Part shown: in pieces, positions 50,335 to 59,378 of the stretch
How positions within the stretch are numbered: the stretch's first letter is position 1
Layout of the letters: each line of letters starts with the position of its first letter
Assembly: GCF_004123195.1 (NCBI RefSeq)
Contig: NZ_SDLI01000003.1
Span: forward strand, 1 to 64,000
Direction: 5' to 3'
Length of the DNA stretch: 64,000 bases
Source: Ammoniphilus sp. CFH 90114
GTDB lineage: Bacteria > Bacillota > Bacilli > Aneurinibacillales > RAOX-1
Notes under the pieces: generated by a model
The model's database searches: none
What the model was told of the DNA's origin: nothing
What the model saw: the letters and a program-made list of their open reading frames with translations, nothing else
Program-made: the position numbers and the translations under genes

Positions 50335-50467
50335 GTTCCATTCCTCATTTCCTATATTTTTTGCAATAGTTATCGGTAGTGTTTGTCTATGTTGAGAAGT
50401 TTATCCATACCATTTCAAACAACAAATTACATTATATGCGGTCACCCCCCTATATGCAATAGAGGTA

Positions 50468-50497
50468 GTATAAGATTTAATAGAATTCCCCATAATG
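50468..50497 (+). promoter_or_regulatory. candidate forespore (sigma-G/F-type) promoter of pbpG
   Basis: GTATA (50468-50472) is followed after 18 bp by CATAATG (50491-50497), close to the sigma-G pattern. B. subtilis pbpG is transcribed in the forespore, which makes this plausible, but the -10 is imperfect. Confidence 0.4.
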
Positions 50498-50542
50498 GAT
50501 AAAAGTTATAACCTTGTAAATCCAGGAAAGGAGGAATTTTTT

Positions 50543-52585
50543 GTGGAAGTCATTCGTCATATTCCACTTCGTCGCATGTTTCGCTTTATGCGTAAAGTCT
50601 TCACGCTTGCTCTTATCGGTCTATTACTATCGGCCATTCTCTTAACTTTCTTTTTACTATACTTGCGATCCCAACCCCTTCCCCCTTCGTTCATAGAACA
50701 AACTACTTCGATCTATGCGGAGAATGGGGAAGTGATTGATACCTTGTTTAGTGGGGAAAATCGGACCGTGGTTCCTCTAGAGAGAATTCCTCCCGAACTG
50801 ATTCAGGCAACCATTTCTATTGAAGATAAGAACTTTTACAGTCATGTTGGCTTCGACTTTCTTCGTCTAGCTCGTGCTATCGTAGTAGATATTCAACATA
50901 TGGCAAAAGTTCAGGGGGCCAGCACAATTACCCAGCAGTTGGCTCGCAATCTTTATCTTACCTTAGATAAAACCTGGGAGCGTAAAATAAAAGAAGCGAT
51001 ATTTACGATTCAGCTAGAACTGAATTACTCTAAGAACCAGCTCCTCTCTCTGTACCTAAACCAAATCTATTACGGCCACTCCGCCTACGGGGTACAGGCA
51101 GCAGCAAAAACTTATTTTGGCAAAGATGTTTCGGAACTCACGTTGGCAGAGTCGACGATACTTGCTGGCGCCCCTAAAGGCCCTGCTTTCTATTCTCCTT
51201 ATTTAAATATGGAGATGGCCAAACAACGTCAACGCTTGGTATTAAATGCAATGGTTAATCAAGGCTATATCACCACAGAGCAAGCAGATCTTGCTTATGC
51301 TGAAGAATTTCAGTTAGTTGGATTAGTCCCCACGGAACAGAGGGTTATTGCCCCTTATTTCAGAGACTATGTAACTTATTTAGTAAAGCAGAAGTACCAA
51401 ATCTCGGAGGAACAACTCGTTAACGGCGGTTTAAAGATTTACACGACACTTGATCCTGTGATGCAAGAGAAAGCAGAAATTGTCGTTGAAAAGTATCTGC
51501 CTAAAGATCGGCCTTTGCAAGCTGCCTTAGTTGCTCTTGACCCTAAAACCGGGGCCATTAAAGCGATGGTCGGTGGACGTGATTATAAAGAGAGTCAGTA
51601 CAATCGAGTATTTGCCAAGAGACAACCAGGTTCATCCTTCAAACCTTTCTTATACCTCGCTGCTCTGGAAAATGGCTTTACACCTTTATCAGAGTTAAAG
51701 AGCGAACCAACAATCTTTACCTATGGAAATAATAAGGAATATATCCCCAAGAACTTTGGAGATTCTTACCCTCATGATTACATTAATCTTCACCAAGCTA
51801 TTGCTCGATCAGATAATATTTATGCTGTAAAGACACATATGCTCCTTGGGGAAGACAAGCTTATAGAAGCTTCACAGCGTTTAGGAATCCAAAGTAATAT
51901 GACAGCTATTCCATCCCTTGCTCTCGGTACCGTACCTGTTTCTCCCTTGGAGATGGCCGTCGCTTACGCTGCTATCGCTAATCTTGGAGAAAAGACAGAA
52001 CCTATCGCAGTCGTTCGAATTGAGGACCAAGAAGGAAAAGTCATTGTAGAAGAAAAGGGTGCAACGGCAAGAGTTACCGATCCCGTACCTGCATTTCTGC
52101 TCACCCATTTGATGCAAGGTGTGTTCGAGGAAGGTGGAACCGGTTTTCGGGTAGCCTCACAGCTTCATCGCCCTGTAGCCGGGAAGACAGGAACCACAGA
52201 TTATGATTCCTGGCTGGTTGGGTACACTCCACAGCTCTCTCTGGCCGTTTGGACAGGCTATGACGAGGGGATGAAAATGGACCCTGTAGAGGACTCTAGG
52301 CTCGCTGTGCCATTATGGGCTGAGTTTATGGAATCCGCTTTAGAAGGCAGACCTCCATCGATGTTCGAAGTACCAGACGGTGTAAACGCGGTGTACATCA
52401 ATCCGCAGAACAACAAGCTCGCCACTGCCTACTGTCCCGTACAGGAGCTGCTATACTTTGCTGAAGGGACCGAACCGACGGAGTACTGTACGGATCATCT
52501 TCCGCCAGGAATGGATCCAGAACAGCCTGTGGAGGAACAACCACCGAAGGAGCAGTCATTCTGGAGGAGGTTATTTCATTGGTAG
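50543..52585 (+). CDS. pbpG: class A penicillin-binding protein (PbpG-like)
   Basis: Bifunctional peptidoglycan glycosyltransferase/transpeptidase of about 680 residues. A TM anchor lies near residues 20-45. The GT51 domain follows with EDKNFYSHVGFD and GASTITQQLARNLYL. The transpeptidase has SxxK in PGSSFKPFLY, SDN as the SxN motif and AGKTGTTDYDSWLVGYTP as the KTG box. A short Pro/Glu tail ends in FWRRLFHW. The start is a GTG at 50543 with AAAGGAGG 8 bases upstream; an ATG at 50495 has no site. Synteny with speE-speB matches ywhE (pbpG), a forespore PBP. Confidence 0.94.
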   Translation: MEVIRHIPLRRMFRFMRKVFTLALIGLLLSAILLTFFLLYLRSQPLPPSFIEQTTSIYAENGEVIDTLFSGENRTVVPLERIPPELIQATISIEDKNFYSHVGFDFLRLARAIVVDIQHMAKVQGASTITQQLARNLYLTLDKTWERKIKEAIFTIQLELNYSKNQLLSLYLNQIYYGHSAYGVQAAAKTYFGKDVSELTLAESTILAGAPKGPAFYSPYLNMEMAKQRQRLVLNAMVNQGYITTEQADLAYAEEFQLVGLVPTEQRVIAPYFRDYVTYLVKQKYQISEEQLVNGGLKIYTTLDPVMQEKAEIVVEKYLPKDRPLQAALVALDPKTGAIKAMVGGRDYKESQYNRVFAKRQPGSSFKPFLYLAALENGFTPLSELKSEPTIFTYGNNKEYIPKNFGDSYPHDYINLHQAIARSDNIYAVKTHMLLGEDKLIEASQRLGIQSNMTAIPSLALGTVPVSPLEMAVAYAAIANLGEKTEPIAVVRIEDQEGKVIVEEKGATARVTDPVPAFLLTHLMQGVFEEGGTGFRVASQLHRPVAGKTGTTDYDSWLVGYTPQLSLAVWTGYDEGMKMDPVEDSRLAVPLWAEFMESALEGRPPSMFEVPDGVNAVYINPQNNKLATAYCPVQELLYFAEGTEPTEYCTDHLPPGMDPEQPVEEQPPKEQSFWRRLFHW

Positions 52586-52593
52586 AATGATTA

Positions 52594-52644
52594 TATTTGC
52601 AAATTGTGGATATATATTTGCAAAATATAGCAGTTTATTTGCAA
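52594..52644. repeat. three TATTTGCAA direct repeats at 21-bp period
   Basis: TATTTGCAA occurs at 52594, 52615 and 52636, exactly 21 bp (two helical turns) apart, between the pbpG stop and its terminator. The bases between the repeats are AT-rich and not conserved. Confidence 0.75.
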
Positions 52645-52656
52645 TCAACAGAAGGA

Positions 52657-52688
52657 AAGGGTGCCTCGTAAATGAGGCACCCTTTTTT
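52657..52688. terminator. bidirectional terminator after pbpG
   Basis: AAGGGTGCCTC/GAGGCACCCTT hairpin followed by TTTT on the plus strand and by TTCC on the minus strand; it lies between convergent genes. Confidence 0.9.
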
Positions 52689-52696
52689 GACCTAAA

Positions 52697-52921
52697 TTAA
52701 CACTCTTCACTTCCACCAAGTTTGCCTTCACCATCGGTAAACACATGGTCATTATGAATGGTGATTAAGCCATTACTCTGAAGCTCCTGTAACACTTCAA
52801 ATAAGCTCTCTCGCCTTCCAGCAGGCAGCTGACGTACAAACTCGTTAATTTGTTCATGAGAAACGTTATTGGAAAAATGGACGCCGCCATGGCGTGCAAA
52901 ATGATCTTGATTGTTGTTCAT
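52697..52921 (-). CDS. small protein of unknown function
   Basis: A 74-residue protein beginning MNNNQDHFARHGGVHF. The central part, SHEQINEFVRQLPAGRRESLFEVLQELQSNGLI, looks like two amphipathic helices, and the end is Gly/Glu-rich with a terminal Cys. No signal or membrane segment is present. The ATG at 52921 has GAGGTG upstream; the in-frame ATG at 52966 is not well served. I do not recognise the family. It is flanked by terminators on both sides, so it is probably its own transcript. Confidence 0.7.
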   Translation of the reverse strand: MNNNQDHFARHGGVHFSNNVSHEQINEFVRQLPAGRRESLFEVLQELQSNGLITIHNDHVFTDGEGKLGGSEEC

Positions 52922-53016
52922 CTCTTTCACCTCACCGATCGGGATAAAGTTATTGTTCCTCTTCACGGCGATATCGATACGTAAGGTTTAGTCTTAGAGC
53001 GATCTGACAGAACAAC

Positions 53017-53044
53017 AAAAGGGGTAGGAATCCCTACCCCTTTT
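53017..53044. terminator. terminator downstream of ywhD
   Basis: AAAAGGGGTAGG/CCTACCCCTTTT perfect hairpin with T-rich sequence on both sides. Confidence 0.85.
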
Positions 53045-53140
53045 GTCTGTCCTGTTGTTTCAGTGTGTAAACAACATAAACTAGTTTACAACTTTTTGGT
53101 TCTCGAGACAATTGCCTGTCAAAAAAATTCATATTTTGGA

Positions 53141-53644
53141 CTAAGCTAAAGCTTCTTTCAACGCATCAGAAGAGTTCTCCCACATCGTAGGATTGTTCTC
53201 AATCAACAATTTTTTCAGCGAAGCCTTCTCCGTTGCATCAAGGTTATCCAGCATGATTTTTCGCTTCATGGCTGCATCCATCCGATTGACGTGGTCGGCA
53301 AGGATCTTCCATCCTCGGCGCGCTTCACGATCTACGATCATCTCACATGACGCGGCTCCTGCGTAATAAGCTCCTTGCTCGTTACGATCCGCTGCAACCC
53401 AAACAATAAAGCATTTCTTTCCATTTGGAACTTCATCCTTGTTCGTCAAGAACTTAATCCCTTTTTCCACTTTACTCTTCGCATGAAGGGCGCCAAGGTC
53501 AATGTAGGCTTCTTCCCCTTCGATGATAACGGAAGACACATTGCTTAAATTGATCATCCCAGCTCCGAACCCACCATGGGTATTCGTGTTGCTGATAATA
53601 TTTAAGTCGATGCCCTTCTTTTTGTTATTGTTTAATAAATCCAA
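53141..53644 (-). CDS. ywhD: YwhD family protein
   Basis: Conserved Bacillales protein of 167 residues with unknown function. Recognised by NTHGGFGAGMINLSNVSSVIIEGEEAYIDLGALHAKS and by its place near pbpG. The C-terminal half is helical (HVNRMDAAMKRKIMLDNLDATEKASLKKLL). No signal peptide or membrane helix. Expression seems monocistronic; a terminator lies about 100 bases downstream. Confidence 0.85.
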   Translation of the reverse strand: MDLLNNNKKKGIDLNIISNTNTHGGFGAGMINLSNVSSVIIEGEEAYIDLGALHAKSKVEKGIKFLTNKDEVPNGKKCFIVWVAADRNEQGAYYAGAASCEMIVDREARRGWKILADHVNRMDAAMKRKIMLDNLDATEKASLKKLLIENNPTMWENSSDALKEALA

Positions 53645-53709
53645 AGATACCCGCTCCTTTTTCGCTTTACTCCTATTCTAACGCATCTACTAGTTGTCAA
53701 ACAATTCCA

Positions 53710-54219
53710 CTAGAGAGTTAGACGAGCTGCACGCAACCCTTCAATCCAGGAATAAGCATCGGTGATCTCTTCTGTAGAATAGTTTGATTTAGCCTTTAGT
53801 GTTAGAATCTTCTCTTCCACTTCTTCCCGAGTCAGCTTCTCAAAATAGAGAACCGTGGATACCAGCTCTAAAAAACGAGCAGAAGACTCATTCATCTTGT
53901 CTAGAACAGGAGAAAGGTTCCCTACATCCGTCTTCACATGCTGTAGAAAATCCTTCCCTTTATCCGTAATGCTATAACGATAGACATTATAATTTCCTTT
54001 ATCCTCTAAAACCTCATCCAAAAAACCAAGCTGACACAGCTCTTCCACTTCGAGCGATAGTTCTTCGGAGTACGGTCCATAAAAGTGAAAATGGAATCGC
54101 TGATTGAAATCGTAGTCGAGCCTCTGCGTGATGTAGACCATCTTCTGCAACTTCTTGCGACCTACAACCTCCCCTGCCTGCTCTAATAAAAAGAGCACCT
54201 TGGCATGTTCTTGCAACAA
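53710..54219 (-). CDS. ywgA: YwgA family protein
   Basis: A 169-residue protein of unknown function. The N-terminus (LFLLEQAGEVVGRKKLQKMVYI) and FHFHFYGPYSEELSLEVEELCQLGFL resemble the Panacea/SocA-like antitoxin-associated fold in layout, though I would not assign that role. A winged-helix-like middle (YRYSITDKGKDFL) supports nucleic-acid or protein binding. It starts 1 base after the ywfO stop, so the two are cotranscribed and possibly coupled, as in Bacilli generally. Confidence 0.85.
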   Translation of the reverse strand: MLQEHAKVLFLLEQAGEVVGRKKLQKMVYITQRLDYDFNQRFHFHFYGPYSEELSLEVEELCQLGFLDEVLEDKGNYNVYRYSITDKGKDFLQHVKTDVGNLSPVLDKMNESSARFLELVSTVLYFEKLTREEVEEKILTLKAKSNYSTEEITDAYSWIEGLRAARLTL

Positions 54220-54220
54220 C

Positions 54221-55477
54221 CTACTTCCCCCCTATACGCTTGCGGATCTCATCCGACACCATATCTTCTGGGTAGTAGAGCTTGTGATCAAATCTCCGTT
54301 TACCAGAAATGGCTTGTACAATGTCCGACTTCCTAGAGAGTTCTTCTAAGTCTCCGTTAGGCATCAATAGTAAGATCGGCATCCGCTCTTCCTCTTCACC
54401 GGTTCTGTAAAAGTCATAAGGCAAATCTGATGGAGAATCGAACTCAAGATAATAACGCGGATCGATGCCTTCCTTGTAGAACAGAGCTTCCAGATCAGAC
54501 CACATACGATAATCATTAGGATCATATTCTATATATTTAAAAAGCCTGCGGTGGAGAAAACGCTTGCACAGGTCAGATAAAATCCGATCCTTTTCTCTGC
54601 ACCATTCTTGTATATAGTATAATACCGTTGCTTCATCAAAGTCCAAGTATTGTCTTAAAGAAATTTTCCCATCTTTAAAAAATGGCAGCATCGGCTCGGG
54701 GAAAATACGAAACGTATAATCTTCGTGGTATAGCTCCTTCGCTCTATTGAAAATCTTACGAAGAATCACTTCCGCACTTCTGGTAACAGGATGAAAATAC
54801 ACCTGCCAATACATTTGGTATCGCGATAGAATATAATCCTCTACTGCATGCATGCCGCTATATTTAATTACGACTTGTTCGTCCACAATCCTCATTAATC
54901 TCAGAATTCGTTCGATATCGAAGTTACCATAGTTTACTCCGGTATAATAGGCATCCCTTAGCAGGTAATCCATTCTGTCCGCATCAATCTGGCTAGTGAC
55001 AAGACTGACGACCATCTTATTCGGATATGTTTTGCCAATCACTTCAGAAACCTTCTTCGGAAAGTCGGGAGAAATCTCCGTCAATACCCGGTTAATCTCT
55101 GTATTTCCTTCAATAATTTTCTGGGTCCACACCTCATGATCCGTCTTGAATACCTTCTCGAACGAATGAGAAAACGGTCCATGACCGACATCGTGGAGTA
55201 AAGCCGAGCATAGACAAAGCAAAACCTCATCTATGGAGAGGTCAAACTTTGTGACCATGCGGCGCATAATCTCATAAACACCTAAAGAGTGATTGAACCG
55301 ACTATGCTCCGCCCCATGAAAAGTGTACAAGGATGTTCCCAATTGGCGGATACGGCGCAAACGCTGAAACTCAGGTGTATTGATTAAGTCCCAGATGACT
55401 TTATAACGCACATGAACATATTTATGTACCGGATCTTTAAACACTTTTTCTTCTTCTAATAGAATGGGAGCTGTCAC
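54221..55477 (-). CDS. ywfO: HD-domain phosphohydrolase (YwfO, dGTPase-like)
   Basis: A 418-residue HD-superfamily protein. The metal-binding HD residues are visible: the first His in FHGAEHSRFNHSLGVYE (about residue 55-70), the HD pair in LLHDVGHGPFSHSFE (about 92-106) and the later Asp in SQIDADRMDYLLRDAYYTG. This is the SAMHD1/YwfO type, related to dNTP triphosphohydrolases; YwfO-type proteins can hydrolyse dNTPs. Gene pair with ywgA, with a 1-base gap. Confidence 0.9.
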   Translation of the reverse strand: MTAPILLEEEKVFKDPVHKYVHVRYKVIWDLINTPEFQRLRRIRQLGTSLYTFHGAEHSRFNHSLGVYEIMRRMVTKFDLSIDEVLLCLCSALLHDVGHGPFSHSFEKVFKTDHEVWTQKIIEGNTEINRVLTEISPDFPKKVSEVIGKTYPNKMVVSLVTSQIDADRMDYLLRDAYYTGVNYGNFDIERILRLMRIVDEQVVIKYSGMHAVEDYILSRYQMYWQVYFHPVTRSAEVILRKIFNRAKELYHEDYTFRIFPEPMLPFFKDGKISLRQYLDFDEATVLYYIQEWCREKDRILSDLCKRFLHRRLFKYIEYDPNDYRMWSDLEALFYKEGIDPRYYLEFDSPSDLPYDFYRTGEEEERMPILLLMPNGDLEELSRKSDIVQAISGKRRFDHKLYYPEDMVSDEIRKRIGGK

Positions 55478-55522
55478 AAGCTTTTTCCTCCGTCCAGCTG
55501 TTCTTCCTGTATCTTTATTTTT

Positions 55523-56452
55523 CTACAAACTGGGTCCGGATTCCTTCAATTTTTCCAATAATTTCTTGAGATCCTCTGGAACTGGCTGCTCAAATTGCAG
55601 TTCTTCCTCCCGAAAAGGGTGCACGAATTGCAACTGGTAAGCATGAAGAGCTTGACGCTGGATCCAAGGGTGTTTTTGACCGTATAAACTATCTCCTAGG
55701 ACAGGATGACCTATATGTTCGAAGTGAACCCGAATCTGGTGGGTGCGACCCGTTTCCAACTCGACTCGAATCAAGCTGGCATCTCCAAATTCCTCCATCA
55801 CTTCATAGTGAGTAATGGCTTCTTCCCCTTTTGGAGTTACTTTTCGCTTCACTGGATTGTGCGGATCTTGTCCAATCGGCTCCTTAATCGTCCCCTTCTT
55901 ACGCTCCAATTGTCCTTTAACCACAGTTAAATAAGCTCGCTTAATGGTTTGTTCACGAAGCTGCCTATCTAAAAGCTGATGGATGTAACTATTCTTAGCT
56001 ATCAGAATGAGCCCTGAGGTATCCTTATCCAAACGATGAACAGGTCTTACCTTCCCTGTTGCCCCTTTACTCATCCAATAAAAAGCTACGCCGTGAGCTA
56101 GCGTCCCTGTTTGTCCTTGCTTAATGGGATGTACGACAATTCCTGCCTGCTTGTTAACAACCAGCACCTCATCATCCTCAAAAGCGACATCGATAGGGAT
56201 ATTTTCAGGAATCAGCGTTCCTTCATCTTTATCTCCAACGAGCACACGCAAGAAATCGCCTTCCTTCACCTTTTTCTTAAGGAATGGAATTTTACGATTC
56301 AAGTAAATACCCTTTTGCCGAGTCAAGCGTTGAATCATACGTCCAGATATATATAGGTCCTCTTTTAGCAAATCCTCTATAGACTTTCCTTCTAACGGGG
56401 CTTCAATGGTGACTTCCAGCCAATTCCCCTTAATCTTTGGCTTCAGGTTCAT
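55523..56452 (-). CDS. RluA-family RNA pseudouridine synthase
   Basis: Pseudouridine synthase of 309 residues with an N-terminal S4-like RNA-binding region (about residues 15-75) and the catalytic motif VHRLDKDTSGLILIAKN (Asp near residue 140). RTHQIRVHFEHIGHPVLGDSLYG is the conserved C-terminal substrate-binding block. It could modify 23S rRNA (RluD-like) or tRNA; the target is not evident. It lies upstream of ywfO, 45 bases apart. Confidence 0.92.
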   Translation of the reverse strand: MNLKPKIKGNWLEVTIEAPLEGKSIEDLLKEDLYISGRMIQRLTRQKGIYLNRKIPFLKKKVKEGDFLRVLVGDKDEGTLIPENIPIDVAFEDDEVLVVNKQAGIVVHPIKQGQTGTLAHGVAFYWMSKGATGKVRPVHRLDKDTSGLILIAKNSYIHQLLDRQLREQTIKRAYLTVVKGQLERKKGTIKEPIGQDPHNPVKRKVTPKGEEAITHYEVMEEFGDASLIRVELETGRTHQIRVHFEHIGHPVLGDSLYGQKHPWIQRQALHAYQLQFVHPFREEELQFEQPVPEDLKKLLEKLKESGPSL

Positions 56453-56635
56453 GAACTTCCTCCTATCGACTCTCTACTCTCATCTTTCTATATTATCACC
56501 TGTTTCCTATCAGGATACTAGGGTGAATTCAATTCATATGGTGGAAAAAAGTCGAAATTTCTCGCAAATTGTCATTGCCTAATAAAGGAAAGCCAGCTAA
56601 AATAAAAGTCTGACAGCAAAATATGGAGGACAGCT

Positions 56636-56812
56636 ATGGATCCCTATACAAGAAGAATCAACAATATAGACGATTTCACTAAGCTTTACGCTGAGCTTAA
56701 ATCCTTGAATCGTCAATTAGAGCATCAACCAGAGGAAACACCTGCAATACAACAAAAGAAGAAACTCGTCGAAGATCGTCTACAACAATTAATGTATATC
56801 GTCCCTGCATAG
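56636..56812 (+). CDS. small 58-residue protein
   Basis: Short ORF beginning ATG at 56636 with a strong GGAGGA ribosome site 5 bases upstream, ending TAG at 56812. The product starts MDPYTRRINNIDDF, is rich in Gln, Lys and Leu, and is probably a two-helix hairpin or coiled coil. It has no membrane segment. I do not recognise it. It lies alone in the 404-bp gap between the pseudouridine synthase and a GNAT gene, on the opposite strand. Confidence 0.65.
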   Translation: MDPYTRRINNIDDFTKLYAELKSLNRQLEHQPEETPAIQQKKKLVEDRLQQLMYIVPA

Positions 56813-56821
56813 AAGAAAATA

Positions 56822-56850
56822 GGAGTCAGACCTTTCTGATCTCTGACTCC
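56822..56850. terminator. terminator between the small ORF and the GNAT gene
   Basis: GGAGTCAGA/TCTGACTCC hairpin; on the minus strand it is followed by TATTTTC, serving the GNAT gene, and it may also stop the plus-strand small ORF. Confidence 0.7.
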
Positions 56851-56856
56851 ACCTGA

Positions 56857-57393
56857 TTACCTTTTTATATAATCAAAGTATCTATCCCTATACACGACAT
56901 TAAGCACACAGGGCTGCTTTTCCTTTTCCTCTAGCTTTTGATGGATATCTGGAAACTGTTCTTCTACACCCAACGTAATATAGGGAAGCTTTTCTTGAGC
57001 TTTTTGAGATCGAAGATTTGCACGCCGTGCTCCCACAAATACAAGTCGTAACCCTAAATCTTCAAAAGCAATTCTTAAAATCGCATCCTTTGCTGCTTGA
57101 TTATATCCTTTGCCCCAGTAAGATTGACCTAACCAGCTTCCTAGCTTGCATGTTCCTTCCACCTTATTAATTTCCATTAAGGTTGTCGCCCCAATGACCT
57201 CTCCACCTTCGTTGAGGACAAAGCGACTTACGGTTTTCCCTTCTGATTCTTCATATTGAACCATCTTTATAAACTTGATTACATCATCAACAGAAACATT
57301 ACGAAAAGCTAAGTGTTCATGAACCAAAGGATGATCCGTTAACTCAAAAATACGCCCTGCGTAGTCTAAGTTAGGAGGAACAAGTGTAATCAT
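56857..57393 (-). CDS. GNAT acetyltransferase, RimJ/RimL type
   Basis: A 178-residue acetyltransferase. The acetyl-CoA segment is GSWLGQSYWGKGYNQAAKDAIL (about residues 86-107), preceded by EVIGATTLMEI and followed by LRLVFVGARRANLRSQKAQEKL. The RimJ/RimL-like layout suggests N-terminal or small-molecule acetylation; substrate unknown. It lies 35 bases downstream of hutH, possibly cotranscribed. Confidence 0.87.
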   Translation of the reverse strand: MITLVPPNLDYAGRIFELTDHPLVHEHLAFRNVSVDDVIKFIKMVQYEESEGKTVSRFVLNEGGEVIGATTLMEINKVEGTCKLGSWLGQSYWGKGYNQAAKDAILRIAFEDLGLRLVFVGARRANLRSQKAQEKLPYITLGVEEQFPDIHQKLEEKEKQPCVLNVVYRDRYFDYIKR

Positions 57394-57428
57394 AGCAAAC
57401 CTACCTCTGTCAAAGTTTTGATCAAATC

Positions 57429-58934
57429 CTACCCTTGTTCTTCCTGCTCTGTCAAGAGAGATGGCATCACCTTGGCTAACTTTTCAATGTCCTTGGATAA
57501 CACACGGTCTTGCTTTAGTTTGGGAACCACCCTACGAATCTCTTGGAACCATTGATTCGTCCTGGGAGCGAGTCTCCCACTCCCTCTGATATCACAAGCC
57601 TGTGCTGAACATATGGCTTCAATGGCTATCACGCGGCGTACATTGTTTAATACTTGATAAGCATGTCGTGCAGCGATCGTTCCCATACTGACATGGTCTT
57701 CTTGGTTAGCTGAAGAAGGAATCGAATCCACACTGGCAGGATGAGCTAGCGTTTTGTTTTCAGAGACTAATGAGGCAGCCGTATATTGGAGGATCATCAG
57801 CCCGGATTGAAGACCAGGATCTGAGCTTAAAAAGGGGGGCAAATCGTTGAGCTGAGGGTTTACAAGTCTTTCAATGCGCCTTTCGGAGATATTGGCTAAC
57901 TCCGCTAAGGCAATCGCTAAAAAATCCATGGCAAAAGCAATCGGTTGACCGTGAAAGTTACCACCAGATATCACCTCACCCTTCTCAGCAAAGATCAGGG
58001 GATTGTCGGTGGCGGCATTCATTTCAATGAGGAGCTTTTCTTTTACATAATTAAGCACCTGCCTAACAGCTCCATGCACTTGCGGAATGCAACGAAGAGA
58101 ATAGGCATCTTGGACACGCAATTCCCCTTGCTTCGTCACCAGCTGACTCCCTTCCAATAATCCCCTTAACCGCTTCGCTACTTCTTGTTGCTCTGGATAG
58201 GGTCTGACCGCATGTACGCCTTCTTTGTAGGCATCGACAACGCCTCGCAAGGCTTCTATCGTCAGTGCAGCTGTCAAGTCTGCTTGATTAGCCAATCGCA
58301 CTGCTTCGAGGTAGGTGATGAGTCCAACAGCCGCCATGGCTTGGGTGCCGTTAATTAAAGCCAACCCTTCTTTTGCCTCTAGCTTGATAGGTGAAAGTCC
58401 AGCCTTCTGCAACGCCCTTTTTCCACTTACCTTTCTTCCTTGATAAATCGCCTCTCCTTCACCAATTAACACCAGAGCTAAATGAGATAAGGGGGCTAGA
58501 TCCCCACTCGCACCAAGTGAACCTTGTGACGGAATGATGGGATGAATGTTCGAATTTAATAGAGCTAGAAGCTGTTGAACGGTTTCCTTACGAATCCCTG
58601 AGAATCCTTTTGCCAATGCATTCGCCCGCAACAACAGCATGGCGCGGCTTACTCTCTCATCAAAAGGCTCACCGACTCCCACGGCATGGCTCCGAATTAA
58701 ATTAAGCTGCAACTCTTCTAAGTACTGTGATGAAATCAGCACTTCGCTAAATTTTCCAAAACCGGTTGTTACACCATAAATCACATGCCCTTCTTGAATG
58801 CTCTGTTCAACGATGCTGCGGCTCTCCTCTACTTTGATCCATGCTTCTTCCGTTAACTCAACCTTCTCTCCTTCAAATATAATTCTTGCAGCCTGATCCA
58901 GACTTAGCTGATTGCCGTCAAGAAGTATTGTCAT
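57429..58934 (-). CDS. hutH: histidine ammonia-lyase
   Basis: First step of histidine catabolism: removes ammonia to give urocanate. The self-cyclising Ala142-Ser143-Gly144 triad that forms the MIO cofactor is in [13 protein letters not shown]. Tyr in [10 protein letters not shown] (about 53) and the QEDHVSMG block (about 412) are intact. The length of 501 residues is typical. No hutU, hutI or hutG lies nearby, so the pathway genes are scattered. Family confusion with other aromatic lyases is unlikely given the conserved His-specific segments. Confidence 0.94.
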   Translation of the reverse strand: MTILLDGNQLSLDQAARIIFEGEKVELTEEAWIKVEESRSIVEQSIQEGHVIYGVTTGFGKFSEVLISSQYLEELQLNLIRSHAVGVGEPFDERVSRAMLLLRANALAKGFSGIRKETVQQLLALLNSNIHPIIPSQGSLGASGDLAPLSHLALVLIGEGEAIYQGRKVSGKRALQKAGLSPIKLEAKEGLALINGTQAMAAVGLITYLEAVRLANQADLTAALTIEALRGVVDAYKEGVHAVRPYPEQQEVAKRLRGLLEGSQLVTKQGELRVQDAYSLRCIPQVHGAVRQVLNYVKEKLLIEMNAATDNPLIFAEKGEVISGGNFHGQPIAFAMDFLAIALAELANISERRIERLVNPQLNDLPPFLSSDPGLQSGLMILQYTAASLVSENKTLAHPASVDSIPSSANQEDHVSMGTIAARHAYQVLNNVRRVIAIEAICSAQACDIRGSGRLAPRTNQWFQEIRRVVPKLKQDRVLSKDIEKLAKVMPSLLTEQEEQG

Positions 58935-58982
58935 GTTATTGTCCTCTCCTTATAAAGGATCCTTTAAGAGTTCAGAGAAAGT

Positions 58983-59026
58983 AAAAAGGGTCAATACCAT
59001 AGAAACCCTCGTTTCCGGCATGACCC
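58983..59026 (-). terminator. terminator of the DUF1450 gene
   Basis: A long imperfect hairpin with GGGTCA/TGACCC ends and internal GAAAC/GTTTC pairing is followed by TTTTTAC on the minus strand, between the DUF1450 gene and hutH. Confidence 0.8.
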
Positions 59027-59043
59027 CCTAAACTATGTTTATG

Positions 59044-59301
59044 CTAAGATGACGTCGTACTTGCCTGTCTTCTTGCTGCACGCTGCACAGCTTTTTCTAC
59101 CTTCTCCAAGAGTTCCTCCTCAGAGAGGGCCGTTACATGCTTTCCGTTTACGATACAGAAGCTCTTTTTATACCCGATTCCACAATAGGACTGACAGCCC
59201 ATCTTAATATCAGCAGCAGGATCTAATTTCTTTAGCTTAGGCATCAGCGTTTTGACATTCGTCATCCGACATTCATCACAAATCCGAAACTCATTAGACA
59301 T
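59044..59301 (-). CDS. DUF1450 family cysteine-rich protein
   Basis: An 85-residue protein of the YuzB/DUF1450 kind. Cysteines are arranged as CDEC near residue 8, then C36-X3-C40 (GCQSYCGIG) and C48; this resembles a small thioredoxin-like ferredoxin but no metal has been shown for the family to my knowledge. It has [17 protein letters not shown] at the C-terminus. GGG-rich leader is weak. It is a separate transcript ending at the terminator before hutH. Confidence 0.8.
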   Translation of the reverse strand: MSNEFRICDECRMTNVKTLMPKLKKLDPAADIKMGCQSYCGIGYKKSFCIVNGKHVTALSEEELLEKVEKAVQRAARRQASTTSS

Positions 59302-59378
59302 ATATAAAACCCTTTCTTATTAACGGTCGATACTTAATAGTATAAGTAAAAACCTATAGAAAATAAAACAGAGTTTAA

